DNA from: Pseudomonas fluorescens
GTDB lineage: Bacteria; Pseudomonadota; Gammaproteobacteria; Pseudomonadales; Pseudomonadaceae
Reading direction: 5' to 3'
DNA: 64,000 nucleotides
NCBI RefSeq assembly: GCF_004683905.1
Contig: NZ_CP038438.1
Location: 2,356,001 to 2,420,000 of the forward strand
Each line of letters begins with the position of its first letter. The stretch's first letter is position 1. Below are positions 9,531-20,666 of this stretch, in pieces. Below the pieces are notes generated by a model. The model made no database searches and had not been told where the DNA came from. It saw only the letters and a program-made list of their open reading frames with translations. The position numbers and the translations under genes are program-made.

Positions 9531-10932
9531 CCATGGGTGTCGCCGCAGGAAAACCGAGGCGGAACACGGTCATGACACCTGGCAAGCTCTTCACCTCCGC
9601 TACCCCCTGATGCAGGCTCATGATCGAGCGCACGATCGCCAGCCCCAGCCCGGTGCTGCCCTGTGAGCGCGAGCGGGCGCTGTCGACGCGGTAGAAGCGG
9701 TCGAACAGATGCGGCAGATGTTGCGCCTCGATGCCGGCGCCGGGATTGCTCACCAGCAGTGAAGCCTGCGTTGCGCCTTGCTCGATCAGCAAGGTGATGG
9801 TTTTGCCGTTCGGGCAATGACGCAGCGCATTCGACAGCAGATTGGAAATCGCCCGCTGGATCATCAGCCGATCGCCCAACACCGATGCGCTGCCAACAAC
9901 ATTCAAATGAATCTGCTTGTCCTGCGCCGCCAGCGAAAACATCTCCGCGACCTTCGCCGCTTCCTCCTCCAGCGCCACCGATTCAAACGGCGCCAGTGCC
10001 GACGGATGACTGACCTGCGCCAAAAACAGCATGTCGGAAACAATCCGCGCCACGCGCTCCAGCTCCTCGGTGCACGACACCAGAACGTCCTGGTATTCCT
10101 CGCTCGTGCGCTCGCGCGACAGCGTCACCTGGGCCTTGCCCATCAGGTTGTTGATCGGCGTGCGCAGTTCATGCGCCAGGTCATCGGAGAACTGTGACAA
10201 CTGCTGCACCCCGGCATCGAGGCGATGCAGCATGAAGTTGATGCCCTGCGCCAGTTCGCTCAACTCCTGCGGCATGTTCACCACCGACAGCCGATGCTCC
10301 AGGTCCTGCGTCGAGACCATCGCCGCCACTTTGCGAAACTCGCGCAGCGGCGCCAATCCACGCTGCACCGCGCCCCACGCCGTCAGGCCGATGAACACCA
10401 GCAACAGCGGCAAGGCAATCAGCGTCGAGCGCAGATAGGCGCTGAGCAGCGCCTGATCGTGCGCGTTGTCCATCGACAGCAGCACCGGCACGCTGCTGCC
10501 GTCCTTGAGCCGAATCAGCTCCGACGCGGTAAGGAACTTCGCACCCTCGTCATCGATGCTGTCGCTATAGGCCAACTGCTCGGTAGTGCCTCGTACTGCG
10601 CGCAATTCGGCGCGCGGATCCTTCAGTCCCGAGCCGGATTTGAGCAGCGGCGTACGCAGGTTCGAGCGGTCATAAATCGTCAGCGTCAGGTTGTCGTGGC
10701 CCATGACCTGATCGAGCAGAATGTGCGGCTTGCCACTGACCTCATTGGCGTCGACATACAGCGACAGGCTGTGCTCCACCTGCGCCATCTTCTTTTGCAG
10801 GCTGTCGCGGGACAGCGCATTCAGCTCATGGGTCAGGGCGAAATAGGCGAGGATCGCCAGGAATACCACCAACAGCGCGCCGAGAATACTTACCGTCAGA
10901 CCGAGGCGCATCGACAGGCTGGCCGGCCTCAT
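9499..10932 (-). CDS. czcS: Heavy-metal sensor histidine kinase CzcS/CusS type
   Basis: Inner-membrane sensor kinase of 477 residues. The first transmembrane helix is at about 11-33, a periplasmic sensor follows (about 34-165), then a second helix (about 168-188), HAMP region, HisKA with phospho-acceptor His254 in [14 protein letters not shown], and a C-terminal HATPase domain with G-boxes (STGLGLAIV). The length and layout fit the heavy-metal sensor kinase family. It overlaps the 3' end of the response regulator by 4 bp and is probably co-transcribed with it. The C-terminus ends in a REP-like sequence, so the last dozen residues may be a repeat-derived extension. Metal specificity is inferred from the neighbouring efflux genes. 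Confidence 0.9.
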   Translation of the reverse strand: MRPASLSMRLGLTVSILGALLVVFLAILAYFALTHELNALSRDSLQKKMAQVEHSLSLYVDANEVSGKPHILLDQVMGHDNLTLTIYDRSNLRTPLLKSGSGLKDPRAELRAVRGTTEQLAYSDSIDDEGAKFLTASELIRLKDGSSVPVLLSMDNAHDQALLSAYLRSTLIALPLLLVFIGLTAWGAVQRGLAPLREFRKVAAMVSTQDLEHRLSVVNMPQELSELAQGINFMLHRLDAGVQQLSQFSDDLAHELRTPINNLMGKAQVTLSRERTSEEYQDVLVSCTEELERVARIVSDMLFLAQVSHPSALAPFESVALEEEAAKVAEMFSLAAQDKQIHLNVVGSASVLGDRLMIQRAISNLLSNALRHCPNGKTITLLIEQGATQASLLVSNPGAGIEAQHLPHLFDRFYRVDSARSRSQGSTGLGLAIVRSIMSLHQGVAEVKSLPGVMTVFRLGFPAATPMAPSLAGKLPQ

Positions 10933-11603
10933 TCTCGCGCCTCCAGCACATAGCCGACACCGCGCAGGGTGTGGATCAGCTTGTTGTCGAACGGGTCATC
11001 GATCTTCGCCCGCAAGCGCCGGATCGACACTTCGACCACGTTGGTGTCGCAGTCGAAATTCATGTCCCACACCAGCGAAATGATCTGCGTGCGGGTCAGC
11101 ACCTCGCCGGACTGGCGCATCAGCAAGTGCAGCAGGGCAAATTCCTTGGTGGTCAGGTCGATGCGCTGCTCGCCACGAAACGCCCGATGCCGGCCCGGAT
11201 CCAGCTCCAGATCGGCGACTTTCAACACCTGTGGCACTGGGATGTTTTCACTGCGGCGCATCAAGGTGCGCACCCGCGCCAGCAGTTCGGGAAACTCGAA
11301 CGGCTTGACCAGATAGTCGTCGGCGCCCAGATCCAGACCACGAATCTTGTCCGCCAGCCGCCCGCGCGCGGTGAGCATCATCACCCGCGTCGAGTGGGTG
11401 CGGCGCAGTTGTTCCAGCACGCCCCAGCCGTCCAGTTCCGGCAAGTTCACGTCGAGAATGATCAGGTCATAGGCCTGCTGTTGCGCCAGATGCAATCCAT
11501 CGGCACCGGTGGCGGCGTGGTCAACGATATAACCACTTTCGGTCAAACCCTGATGCAAGTATTCGGCAGCTTTAAGCTCGTCCTCGACGACAAGGATTCG
11601 CAT
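10929..11603 (-). CDS. czcR: Response regulator CzcR/CopR type (OmpR family)
   Basis: DNA-binding response regulator of 224 residues. The receiver domain carries the acidic pocket (E7, D8), phospho-acceptor D51 in [15 protein letters not shown] switch region MLTARG and Lys in KPFEFPEL; a winged-helix OmpR/PhoB domain follows (about 125-222) ending [11 protein letters not shown]. The gene is divergent from czcCBA. A box of form TTAAT-GGATAT-CTAAT lies 19-37 bp upstream of its start, and related boxes precede czcC and a small exported protein, suggesting auto-regulation and a small regulon. Confidence 0.92.
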   Translation of the reverse strand: MRILVVEDELKAAEYLHQGLTESGYIVDHAATGADGLHLAQQQAYDLIILDVNLPELDGWGVLEQLRRTHSTRVMMLTARGRLADKIRGLDLGADDYLVKPFEFPELLARVRTLMRRSENIPVPQVLKVADLELDPGRHRAFRGEQRIDLTTKEFALLHLLMRQSGEVLTRTQIISLVWDMNFDCDTNVVEVSIRRLRAKIDDPFDNKLIHTLRGVGYVLEARE

Positions 11604-11621
11604 GATCTATCACCACTTTTA

Positions 11622-11640
11622 TTTAATGGATATCTAATTA
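11622..11640. promoter_or_regulatory. Putative CzcR box 1, upstream of czcR
   Basis: TTTAATGGATATCTAATTA contains two TAAT-type half-sites 11 bp apart, the spacing used by OmpR-family regulators. It aligns with the boxes at 12049 and 17923. Confidence 0.5.
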
Positions 11641-11647
11641 AGGCATA

Positions 11648-11827
11648 CCCCTCACCCTAACCCTCTCCCCGAGGGAGAGGGGACTGAATGCGGGATATTT
11701 CAGAACTACGCCAACGTGAAAAAAATTTTACTGAATCCATAATCGACTTGATGTAACAGGTCGATAAAAAACGCGAGACACTTCGGTCGGCCCCTCTCCC
11801 CCCGGGAGAGGGCTGGGGTGAGGGGAT
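11648..11827. repeat. Inverted GC-rich repeat pair (CCCTCACCCTAACCCTCTCC type)
   Basis: CCCCTCACCCTAACCCTCTC at about 11648 and its near inverse GGGAGAGGGCTGGGGTGAGG at about 11804, each next to its own short hairpin, about 120 bp apart. This repeat type is widespread in Proteobacterial intergenic regions. Nothing else was recognised in 11641-12040 of this gap. Confidence 0.7.
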
Positions 11828-12048
11828 GTCCGCAACGATAAAGGTTGTAGCGGCTACAGGGTCAACAACCCAATGCTTTAAACCGGGGCTGTGCGACAGT
11901 CCGCCGCAGCGCGGACCACGTGATTCTCGTAAGTTTGATTCCGACAAGTACTGTTCAGCAGTTAACTACCGAGTATTTGTTTCTATGTATTGCGGCAAAG
12001 CCGATTGCACTTCGCATCCTAGAACAAAACAACTTTGCCAAACCGTGG

Positions 12049-12065
12049 ATAACGGATTTGTAATG
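12049..12065 (+). promoter_or_regulatory. Putative CzcR box 2, upstream of czcC
   Basis: ATAAC-GGATTT-GTAATG: two half-sites with 11-bp period, 77 bp before the czcC start. It is identical to box 3 (17923) in 15 of 17 positions. Confidence 0.6.
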
Positions 12066-12142
12066 TTCCAGTCACCTTGTCGATAAGTTCAAAACCCTAA
12101 CGTGGCGGCATCGAAAAATCCTGAATTAAAGGAAGTCCTCCA

Positions 12143-13390
12143 TTGCCCGGTTTAATCGAACTGACGGCGCGATCACGCCTGAACAAAACCGCCAGCGGCC
12201 TCTTGTTGCTGGCGAGCAGCAGCCTGGCCAGCGCATCGACCCTGACGCTGGATCAGGCGCTGCAAAGTGCCTTAGCCGGCAATCCCGATCTTGCCGCCGC
12301 GCAGTGGGAAATCGGCATAGCCGAGGGCGACCGCCAACAGGCCGGACTGATCCCCAACCCCGAGGTGTCGTGGGAAGCCGAAGACACCCGGCGCAACTCG
12401 CGCACCACCACGGTGATGCTCAGCCAGCCGATTGAACTGGGCGGCAAACGCGGCGCGCGCATCGATGTCGCCAGCCGTGCGCAGGACGCTGCCGGTATCG
12501 AACTGGAGCGCAAGCGCAATGCCTTGCGCGCCGATGTGATTCAGGCGTTCAACAGCGCGCAAACCGCGCAGCAACGCTTGCAGCTGTCGCGTCAGTCACT
12601 GCAACTGGCCGAGCACGGTGTGCGCGTTGCTCAGGGGCGGATCGAGGCCGGTAAATCGTCGCCGGTCGAAGGCACGCGAGCACAGGTGCAGCTCTCGGAA
12701 GTGCGCCTGGAGGTGAGCCGCGCCGAACGCGATCAGGCCAATGCCTATCAGCAACTGGCGCAGGTCATGGGCGCACCGTTGCCGACCTCGACCAACGTGC
12801 AACCCGCCACGCAAAACCTCGCCACGCTGCCGCCGCCCGGCCGTTTGCTCGAGCGTCTGAACCAGACCGCCGAGCTGCGTCTGGCGAAACTGCAGATCGA
12901 TCAGCGCGAAGCCTCGTTGGGCCTGGAAAAGTCGCAGCGCATTCCCGATCTGACCGTGAGCATCGGCAGTCAGTACAGCGAAACCGAGCGCGAACGGGTC
13001 AACGTGGTCGGGCTGTCGATGCCGATTCCGCTGTTCAACCGCAATCAGGGCAACGTGCTCGCCGCCGCACGCCGCACCGATCAGGCGCGGGATCTGCGCA
13101 ACGCCACCGAGCTGCGTTTGCGCACCGAAGTCCAGACCAGCCTTGAGCAATGGCAGACCGCCAACGGCGAAGTCAACGCGTTCAACCAGACCATCCTGCC
13201 TGCCGCACAAAGCGCAGTGGACAGCGCCACGCGCGGTTTCGAAATGGGCAAGTTCGGTTTCCTCGACGTACTCGATGCCCAGCGCACCCTGATCGCTGCG
13301 CGCAGCCAATACATCCAGGCCGTCAGTGAGGCGACCGACGCCCGCGTGCGCCTCGAACGGATCTACGGCGACCTCAGCGTCAGCCCTTGA
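12143..13390 (+). CDS. czcC: Outer-membrane efflux factor CzcC (TolC family)
   Basis: Outer-membrane channel of the tripartite CzcCBA pump, 415 residues. A signal peptide is present (LLLLASSSLASASTL, cleavage near residue 32), followed by two OEP repeats with long coiled-coil-forming Ala/Gln-rich helices (about 95-210 and 300-405). The start codon is TTG behind AAAGGAAG. The reading frame ends 49 bp before czcB. TolC-family members of metal pumps cannot be assigned to an ion by sequence alone; specificity comes from czcA. Confidence 0.9.
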   Translation: MPGLIELTARSRLNKTASGLLLLASSSLASASTLTLDQALQSALAGNPDLAAAQWEIGIAEGDRQQAGLIPNPEVSWEAEDTRRNSRTTTVMLSQPIELGGKRGARIDVASRAQDAAGIELERKRNALRADVIQAFNSAQTAQQRLQLSRQSLQLAEHGVRVAQGRIEAGKSSPVEGTRAQVQLSEVRLEVSRAERDQANAYQQLAQVMGAPLPTSTNVQPATQNLATLPPPGRLLERLNQTAELRLAKLQIDQREASLGLEKSQRIPDLTVSIGSQYSETERERVNVVGLSMPIPLFNRNQGNVLAAARRTDQARDLRNATELRLRTEVQTSLEQWQTANGEVNAFNQTILPAAQSAVDSATRGFEMGKFGFLDVLDAQRTLIAARSQYIQAVSEATDARVRLERIYGDLSVSP

Positions 13391-13439
13391 ATTTCACTTT
13401 TCAGACAACTGCGCGATGGCACGGCGCAGAGGAGTTTCC

Positions 13440-14633
13440 ATGGATAAAAAACTGATGGTGGTCGCGGTGGCGACCTTGGCGCTGGGCATTGGCCTCGGTT
13501 CGATGTGGCCGGCCAATTCAAATATCGACGCGCATGCCGATGAGGCCTCCGAACACGCCGATCACGCCGAGGAGGGCGCTGCCGCCGAAGGCGAACATGC
13601 CGAAGAAGGCCACATCGAATTGAGCGCCGAGCAGATCGCCGCCGCAGGCATTCAACTGGCCGAGGCGCGGGCGCAGAGCATCAGTCTTGGCCTGTCGTTC
13701 CCCGGCGAAGTGCGCTTCGACGAGGACCGCACGGCACACGTCGTGCCGCGCGTGCCGGGGGTGGTCGAGTCGGTCGCGGTCAACCTCGGGCAAACCGTGA
13801 AGAAGGGCCAGTTGCTGGCGGTGATCGCCAGTCAGCAGATCTCCGATCAGCGCAGCGAACAGGCCGCCGCGCAACGTCGCTTGGCGTTGGCGCGTACCAC
13901 CTACGAGCGCGAGAAAAAGCTCTGGCAGGACAAGATTTCCGCCGAACAGGATTTCCTCCAGGCAAAGCAAGCGTTGGAAGAGGCGGAAATCGCCATGAAC
14001 AACGCCCGGCAAAAAATCAGCGTGCTCAGCGGCAGCGTGGTCGCCACCGGCGGCAATCGCTACGAACTGCGCGCACCGTTCGATGGCGTGGTGGTGGAAA
14101 AACACCTGACGCCGGGCGAGGTGGTCGATGAGACCACGGCAGCGTTCACCCTCTCGGATCTGTCGCGGGTGTGGGTCACGTTCGGTGTCTCGCCCAAGGA
14201 TCTGACCAAAGTGCAGGTGGGCAAACCGGTGACTGTCAGCGCGCCTGAGTTAAAGGCCGAAGTGACCGGCAGCGTGGCGTACGTCGGCAGCCTGCTCGGC
14301 GAACAGACCCGCACCGCGACCGTGCGCGTGACCGTGGAAAACCCTAAAGGCTCGTGGCGCCCGGGGCTGTTCGTCACCGCGCGGGTCGCCACCGAGAGCC
14401 GCCAGGCCAAAGTCGCCGTGCCGGAAACCGCGATCCAGACCGTCGAGGACAAACCCACGGTGTTCGTGCGTACCGACGACGGCTTCAAGGCGCAGGCGGT
14501 GGAACTGGGCAGCCGTGCCGCCGGCCACGTGGAAGTCACTCAAGGGCTGGAACCGGGCGTGCAAGTCGCCAGCGCCGGCAGCTTCGTCCTCAAGTCGGAG
14601 CTGGGCAAAGCCTCAGCCGAGCACAGTCATTAA
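13440..14633 (+). CDS. czcB: Metal RND periplasmic adaptor CzcB
   Basis: Membrane-fusion protein of 397 residues linking the CzcA pump to CzcC. It begins MDKKLMVVAVATLALG behind AGAGGAG, has an N-terminal signal/anchor, then a His/Glu-rich segment (about residues 25-60, with HADEASEHADHAEEG) likely to bind metal, an alpha-hairpin (about 140-200), a lipoyl/barrel-sandwich region and beta-barrel. The His-rich insert is typical of Zn/Co/Cd adaptors. The gene lies between czcC and czcA with short gaps, so the three are one operon. Confidence 0.92.
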   Translation: MDKKLMVVAVATLALGIGLGSMWPANSNIDAHADEASEHADHAEEGAAAEGEHAEEGHIELSAEQIAAAGIQLAEARAQSISLGLSFPGEVRFDEDRTAHVVPRVPGVVESVAVNLGQTVKKGQLLAVIASQQISDQRSEQAAAQRRLALARTTYEREKKLWQDKISAEQDFLQAKQALEEAEIAMNNARQKISVLSGSVVATGGNRYELRAPFDGVVVEKHLTPGEVVDETTAAFTLSDLSRVWVTFGVSPKDLTKVQVGKPVTVSAPELKAEVTGSVAYVGSLLGEQTRTATVRVTVENPKGSWRPGLFVTARVATESRQAKVAVPETAIQTVEDKPTVFVRTDDGFKAQAVELGSRAAGHVEVTQGLEPGVQVASAGSFVLKSELGKASAEHSH

Positions 14634-17798
<3,165 letters not shown>

Positions 17799-17805
17799 GT
17801 GATCT

Positions 17806-17900
17806 CCTGTGGGAGCGGGCTTGCTCGCGAAGAGGCCGTGTCAGTCGACATCAATGTTGGATGACACACCGCTTTCGCGAGCAAGCCCGCTCCCACATGG
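17806..17900. repeat. REPIN after czcA
   Basis: CCTGTGGGAGCGGGCTTGCT and its inverse ending GCCCGCTCCCACA enclose about 45 bp. It is 8 bp after the czcA stop and may serve as its 3' end. Confidence 0.9.
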
Positions 17901-17922
17901 GTTCCGTGCACTGATCCGGCAG

Positions 17923-17939
17923 ATAACGGATATGTAATT
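17923..17939 (+). promoter_or_regulatory. Putative CzcR box 3, upstream of the PtrA-like gene
   Basis: ATAAC-GGATAT-GTAATT, 71 bp before the start of the small exported protein; same spacing and half-sites as box 2. Confidence 0.6.
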
Positions 17940-18010
17940 CCCCCGCCACCGTCACGAAAGGTGCGCCTTGTTACCTTGATCCCGTCAGCTACTTAAACGA
18001 GGAATCAACC

Positions 18011-18211
18011 ATGAAATTCGCCCAACTGAGCACCTTCGCAGCCGCCCTGATGCTGTCGTCCCTGGCCATGGCCGAAGGCGGCGGTGACCGCACGTTCGAC
18101 CGGATGATGACCGCCAATGATCGCGCCGTGGAGCTGTTCGTGACCAAGGAACAGGCCCGCGACCCGGTCGTCGTCAACGAGAAGAAAGACGCCAGCACCA
18201 AAGACCTGTAA
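18011..18211 (+). CDS. Small exported PtrA-like protein
   Basis: Protein of 66 residues with a signal peptide (MKFAQLSTFAAALMLSSLAMA, cleavage near residue 21) and a mature part beginning EGGGDRTFDRMM. The AEGGGDRTF motif resembles the N-terminus of PtrA, the copper-inducible periplasmic protein of P. aeruginosa reported to repress type III secretion. The function here is not known. The ATG follows GAGGAATCAACC, 71 bp after a putative CzcR box, so metal induction is likely. A terminator follows directly. Confidence 0.8.
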   Translation: MKFAQLSTFAAALMLSSLAMAEGGGDRTFDRMMTANDRAVELFVTKEQARDPVVVNEKKDASTKDL

Positions 18212-18263
18212 GCCCGGCGCACTGGAACAAGCCCGTTGTCGTGTGCCGATGCCGGGCTTTTTT
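18211..18263 (+). terminator. Terminator between the two small exported genes
   Basis: AGCCCGGC (18211-18218) pairs with GCCGGGCT (18251-18258) and is followed by TTTTTT. The next gene starts only 15 bp later, so it may be expressed by read-through. Confidence 0.75.
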
Positions 18264-18277
18264 ACGGAGGAGTAAAC

Positions 18278-18610
18278 ATGCAGTTGATCAAATGGATGAC
18301 CTTCGCCGGCGTCATGGCGATGTCGGTAAATACACTGGCTGAAGGCGGCGGCGATCGCACTTTCGAACGTGCTTTCAGCGCCAACGCCAAAGCCATGGAG
18401 CAATACGCCGCCGAGCGCGGCAAAGCGGCGCCGGTGGTCAAGGAATATGAATACGGCATGAAGCTCGACGTGGTGAAAATCGTCAGCGTGGTGAAGCCGC
18501 AGCCGGCTTGCTCGGTGGTCCCTACCGCTATGACCTACGAAGACTCGCAAGGGCAACTCAACACCCTCAGATACAGCGTGGCCGGCGTGTGCCGCAACAG
18601 TGGTGGCTAA
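18278..18610 (+). CDS. Small exported protein with PtrA-like N-terminus and DUF2790-like C-terminus
   Basis: Protein of 110 residues starting behind GGAGGAG. Signal peptide MQLIKWMTFAGVMAMSVNTLA, then EGGGDRTFERAFSANAKAM, almost the same mature start as the gene before it. The C-terminal half (about 55-108, DVVKIVSVVKPQPACSVVP ... VAGVCRNSGG) has two cysteines at about 75 and 105 and looks like the DUF2790 family of Pseudomonas periplasmic proteins. No enzymatic motif is seen. The pair most likely acts in periplasmic metal or redox stress, by position and regulation. Confidence 0.78.
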   Translation: MQLIKWMTFAGVMAMSVNTLAEGGGDRTFERAFSANAKAMEQYAAERGKAAPVVKEYEYGMKLDVVKIVSVVKPQPACSVVPTAMTYEDSQGQLNTLRYSVAGVCRNSGG

Positions 18611-18624
18611 CCAACACCTAATCC

Positions 18625-18708
18625 CTGTAGGAGCTGCCGAAGGCTGCGATCTGTTGATCTTGGTCTTCAAAGTCAAAAGATCGCAGCCTTCGGCAGCTCC
18701 TACACGGG
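18625..18708. repeat. Inverted repeat of the TGTAGGAGCTGCCGAAGGCT family
   Basis: CTGTAGGAGCTGCCGAAGGC (from about 18627) and its inverse ending GCAGCTCCTACA (18704) flank about 25 bp. This is a second repetitive palindrome family of fluorescent pseudomonads, separate from the main REP type. Confidence 0.85.
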
Positions 18709-18824
18709 GCACATTTTCAGTATCACGATCTGTATTTAGATTCGGAATGTTTAAAGGTTGTGTGGGAAAAGCTGAACCTTCCCACAATGTTTTCAGGTTG
18801 TCCCTCGGACGTCCGCTCTCTAGC

Positions 18825-19067
18825 CTGTGTGGGTCGCTGCCAAATCAGCGATCGGGATTGGAACCCCGGGACCCAAGAAGCGCAAAAGAGGCTTTCATGA
18901 CGTATGCTTGCGCACCTTCATGGTGTGCACTCTGTTATGGCGGCTGTGCGCGGGAGACTTCGAGTCTGCCGGGTTTTCTCTGGTCCCCGGGTTCCAACCT
19001 GCGTACAGCTGCCACCCATCGCGTGGAACCGAATGGGCCAGCTCCACCGCAAGACTGGAGATACACC
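18825..19067 (+). ncRNA. Structured leader RNA upstream of the DUF6124 gene
   Basis: A run of strong secondary structure: hairpin TCGCTG-CCAAAT-CAGCGA (18834-18851); a long-range helix pairing 18858-18873 with 18982-18997 (9 bp, one C-C mismatch, 6 bp); and, enclosed by it, hairpins at 18909-18929 (8 bp, loop TTCAT) and 18951-18971 (AGACT-TCG-AGTCT core). The DUF6124 Shine-Dalgarno GGAG lies at the 3' end. No known RNA family was recognised. The frame through the leader is also open from ATG 18897 and is in frame with DUF6124, so part could be translated. Confidence 0.55.
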
Positions 19068-19448
19068 ATGAAAAAGCCAACACCCAATCCGCCCGAAGCG
19101 AACGCTGCTGCAGACCCCGATCCAACATCCCCCTACGCCGCCATCGACACCCACAAACTCCACGAAGCCGCCGAGCGCGCCCTCGACTACTACCTCAAGC
19201 CCGCAGCGCCCATCATGGCCACGCCTTACACCGCCAACGCGCTGTTTCTGGTCAATCCCAACGCCGACACCGAATCCCTGCTGGCCAACGCCTGCGAATC
19301 CCTGGCCTCGGCCACGGTGATGCTCGGCGACTTCGCCGCGTTGCTGGAGGGCACGCATCGCAAGACGCTGCTCGGCATCGCTCAGGTGGTCATGCTCGGT
19401 GAACTGGCGGTGAACAAAGCGCTGGATAACGTGGAAGTCGCGACGTAG
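19068..19448 (+). CDS. DUF6124 family protein
   Basis: Protein of 126 residues found as small multi-copy families in Pseudomonas; function unknown. It begins MKKPTPNPPEANA behind GGAG with 7-nt spacing. A proline-rich N-terminus is followed by two predicted helices (about 32-50 and 72-115) with the conserved-looking stretch LFLVNPNADTESLLANACE. No signal peptide or membrane segment is visible. An in-frame upstream ATG at 18897 would add 57 residues including a Cys-rich stretch (CAPSWCALCYGGC); the RNA structure there argues that the extension is not the main product. Confidence 0.75.
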   Translation: MKKPTPNPPEANAAADPDPTSPYAAIDTHKLHEAAERALDYYLKPAAPIMATPYTANALFLVNPNADTESLLANACESLASATVMLGDFAALLEGTHRKTLLGIAQVVMLGELAVNKALDNVEVAT

Positions 19449-19498
19449 GCGAAGTTCCTTTGATGAGGATCCTTTTCTCGCCAGACCTGAATAAAATG

Positions 19499-19544
19499 AC
19501 CGTGTATCTGAAAGCTATACGCGTATATGCATTAGCTACACGGT
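19499..19544. promoter_or_regulatory. Two abutting 21-bp operators upstream of the toxin-antitoxin pair
   Basis: CGTGTA-N9-TATACG (19501-19521) is directly followed by CGTATA-N9-TACACG (19522-19542). Both fit CGTRTA-N9-TAYACG, and the block as a whole is a dyad (ACCGTGTA ... TACACGGT). A -10-like TATAGAAT follows at 19548-19555. Tandem palindromes with a 21-bp period suit auto-repression by a ribbon-helix-helix antitoxin. Confidence 0.6.
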
Positions 19545-19653
19545 CGGTATAGAATCGACTCCGAAGTCGCTCTCATGGCTTCGCACCTCAAACGTTAGAT
19601 CTCACGTTAAGAGCATGGCCTAAACCTCTCCGGGCCACTCAAGGAGTCAGAAA

Positions 19654-19683
19654 ATGAAAAATAAACAAAAGCTGATGTGCTAA
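19654..19683 (+). CDS. Possible 9-residue leader peptide (MKNKQKLMC)
   Basis: ATG to TAA of ten codons, behind AAGGAG at 7-nt spacing, the best ribosome binding site between DUF6124 and the antitoxin. It lies about 100 nt after the TATAGAAT -10 and 54 nt before the antitoxin start. Translation is not shown, and no leader-peptide family was recognised. Confidence 0.3.
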   Translation: MKNKQKLMC

Positions 19684-19737
19684 CGCCATAAGGAGGCTCC
19701 AGCTCCAACATCACCTACCCAGATGGGAAACAGAACA

Positions 19738-20028
19738 ATGTCCACAACTGAAAGCGTTGAAAAATCCAAACCCGTTCCAATCAACATGAGAGCGGACGAA
19801 AAGAAACGTAATCTGATCGATTTGGCAGCCGCCATGTCTGGTCGTGATCGCACAAGTTTTATCCTGGAAGCTGCCTGCCAAAAAGCTGAAGAGGTGATTC
19901 TGGATAAACGACTGTTCCTTCTCGACGACAGCGCATTTGACGCATTCGAACAGGCTATTGAAGCCAATCCGGCTCGAGGTAACGAATGCCTGCACCAACT
20001 GCTCGCTCGTCCAAAACGTTGGAGTTGA
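19738..20028 (+). CDS. DUF1778 ribbon-helix-helix antitoxin (TacA-like)
   Basis: Antitoxin of 96 residues. The N-terminal part has the DUF1778 pattern, PVPINMRADEKKRNLIDLAA then GRDRTSFILEAACQKAEEV, a ribbon-helix-helix fold for dimerisation and DNA binding. The C-terminus (about 60-96) should wrap the toxin. The start at 19738 (MSTTES) is preferred over 19723 by spacing to GGGAA. The gene overlaps the GNAT gene by 43 bp, the usual TacA-TacT order. Expected role: neutralise the acetyltransferase and repress the operon at the tandem operators upstream. Confidence 0.85.
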   Translation: MSTTESVEKSKPVPINMRADEKKRNLIDLAAAMSGRDRTSFILEAACQKAEEVILDKRLFLLDDSAFDAFEQAIEANPARGNECLHQLLARPKRWS

Positions 20029-20507
20029 CCGCGCCCGAGAAGCTCAACGACCAACACGAACTTGATGCCTTCGATTCTGGTGAGGTGACCATTGACCAAT
20101 ACCTGCAGAGGAAGGCGCGAAAAGCCCAATCCACCAAGCAGGCTGTTGTGTACGTCAGTTGCCTCAAAGGCACGTCGAATGTGATGGCCTACTACACGCT
20201 ATCCAGCGGATCAGTCGCCCGCGCCAGCGTCATGCCGAAAAGCCGTCAACGCAACTCGCCCAGTGTCCATCCGGTAACTCTATTGGGACGTATGGGCGTA
20301 ACACGGGAAGCTCAAGGCCAGGGCTTCGCCATCGATTTACTGCAAGATGCGATTGAAAGAGCTCTCAACGCGTCTCAGTCGATCGGATCCAGCGCGATAA
20401 TTGTTCGTCCCTTGAATGATCGGCTGTCGAGCTTTTATATCAAGTACGCGGGATTCATTCCGTGCCCCGACATTTCCCCTATAACACTGATGCTGCCTTT
20501 ACGCTAA
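19986..20507 (+). CDS. GNAT acetyltransferase toxin (TacT-like)
   Basis: Protein of 173 residues. TacT-type toxins acetylate the amino group of aminoacyl-tRNAs and stop translation. Here the family pattern is visible: LTAPEKLNDQHELDAFDSGE near the N-terminus, AYYTLSSGSVARA, the acetyl-CoA loop QGQGFAIDLLQDA in GVTREAQGQGFA (about 108-119), and FYIKYAGFIPCP near the C-terminus, with Tyr residues in the place of the TacT catalytic tyrosine. The ATG at 19986 follows CGAGG. The overlap with the antitoxin implies coupled translation. The substrate tRNA is unknown. Confidence 0.85.
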   Translation: MPAPTARSSKTLELTAPEKLNDQHELDAFDSGEVTIDQYLQRKARKAQSTKQAVVYVSCLKGTSNVMAYYTLSSGSVARASVMPKSRQRNSPSVHPVTLLGRMGVTREAQGQGFAIDLLQDAIERALNASQSIGSSAIIVRPLNDRLSSFYIKYAGFIPCPDISPITLMLPLR

Positions 20508-20574
20508 AAGCTTGGATTAATCAGCTATCCGCCAGGTTGTCTCGATAGCGGGTTGATTATGTCGCAACCGCAGA

Positions 20575-20608
20575 GCAAAAAAGGCGCCCCGAAGGACGCC
20601 AAAAAATT
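20575..20608 (-). terminator. Terminator of the OprD porin gene
   Basis: GGCGTCCTTCGGGGCGCC followed by TTTTTT when read on the minus strand, 60 bp after the porin stop; the A-rich other side could also work weakly for the GNAT gene. Confidence 0.8.
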
Positions 20609-20666
20609 CACCTCTGACCAAAGGAGCAAGGAGCTTCTAAAGGTGAATGGTATTGCTCGGGGAAAC

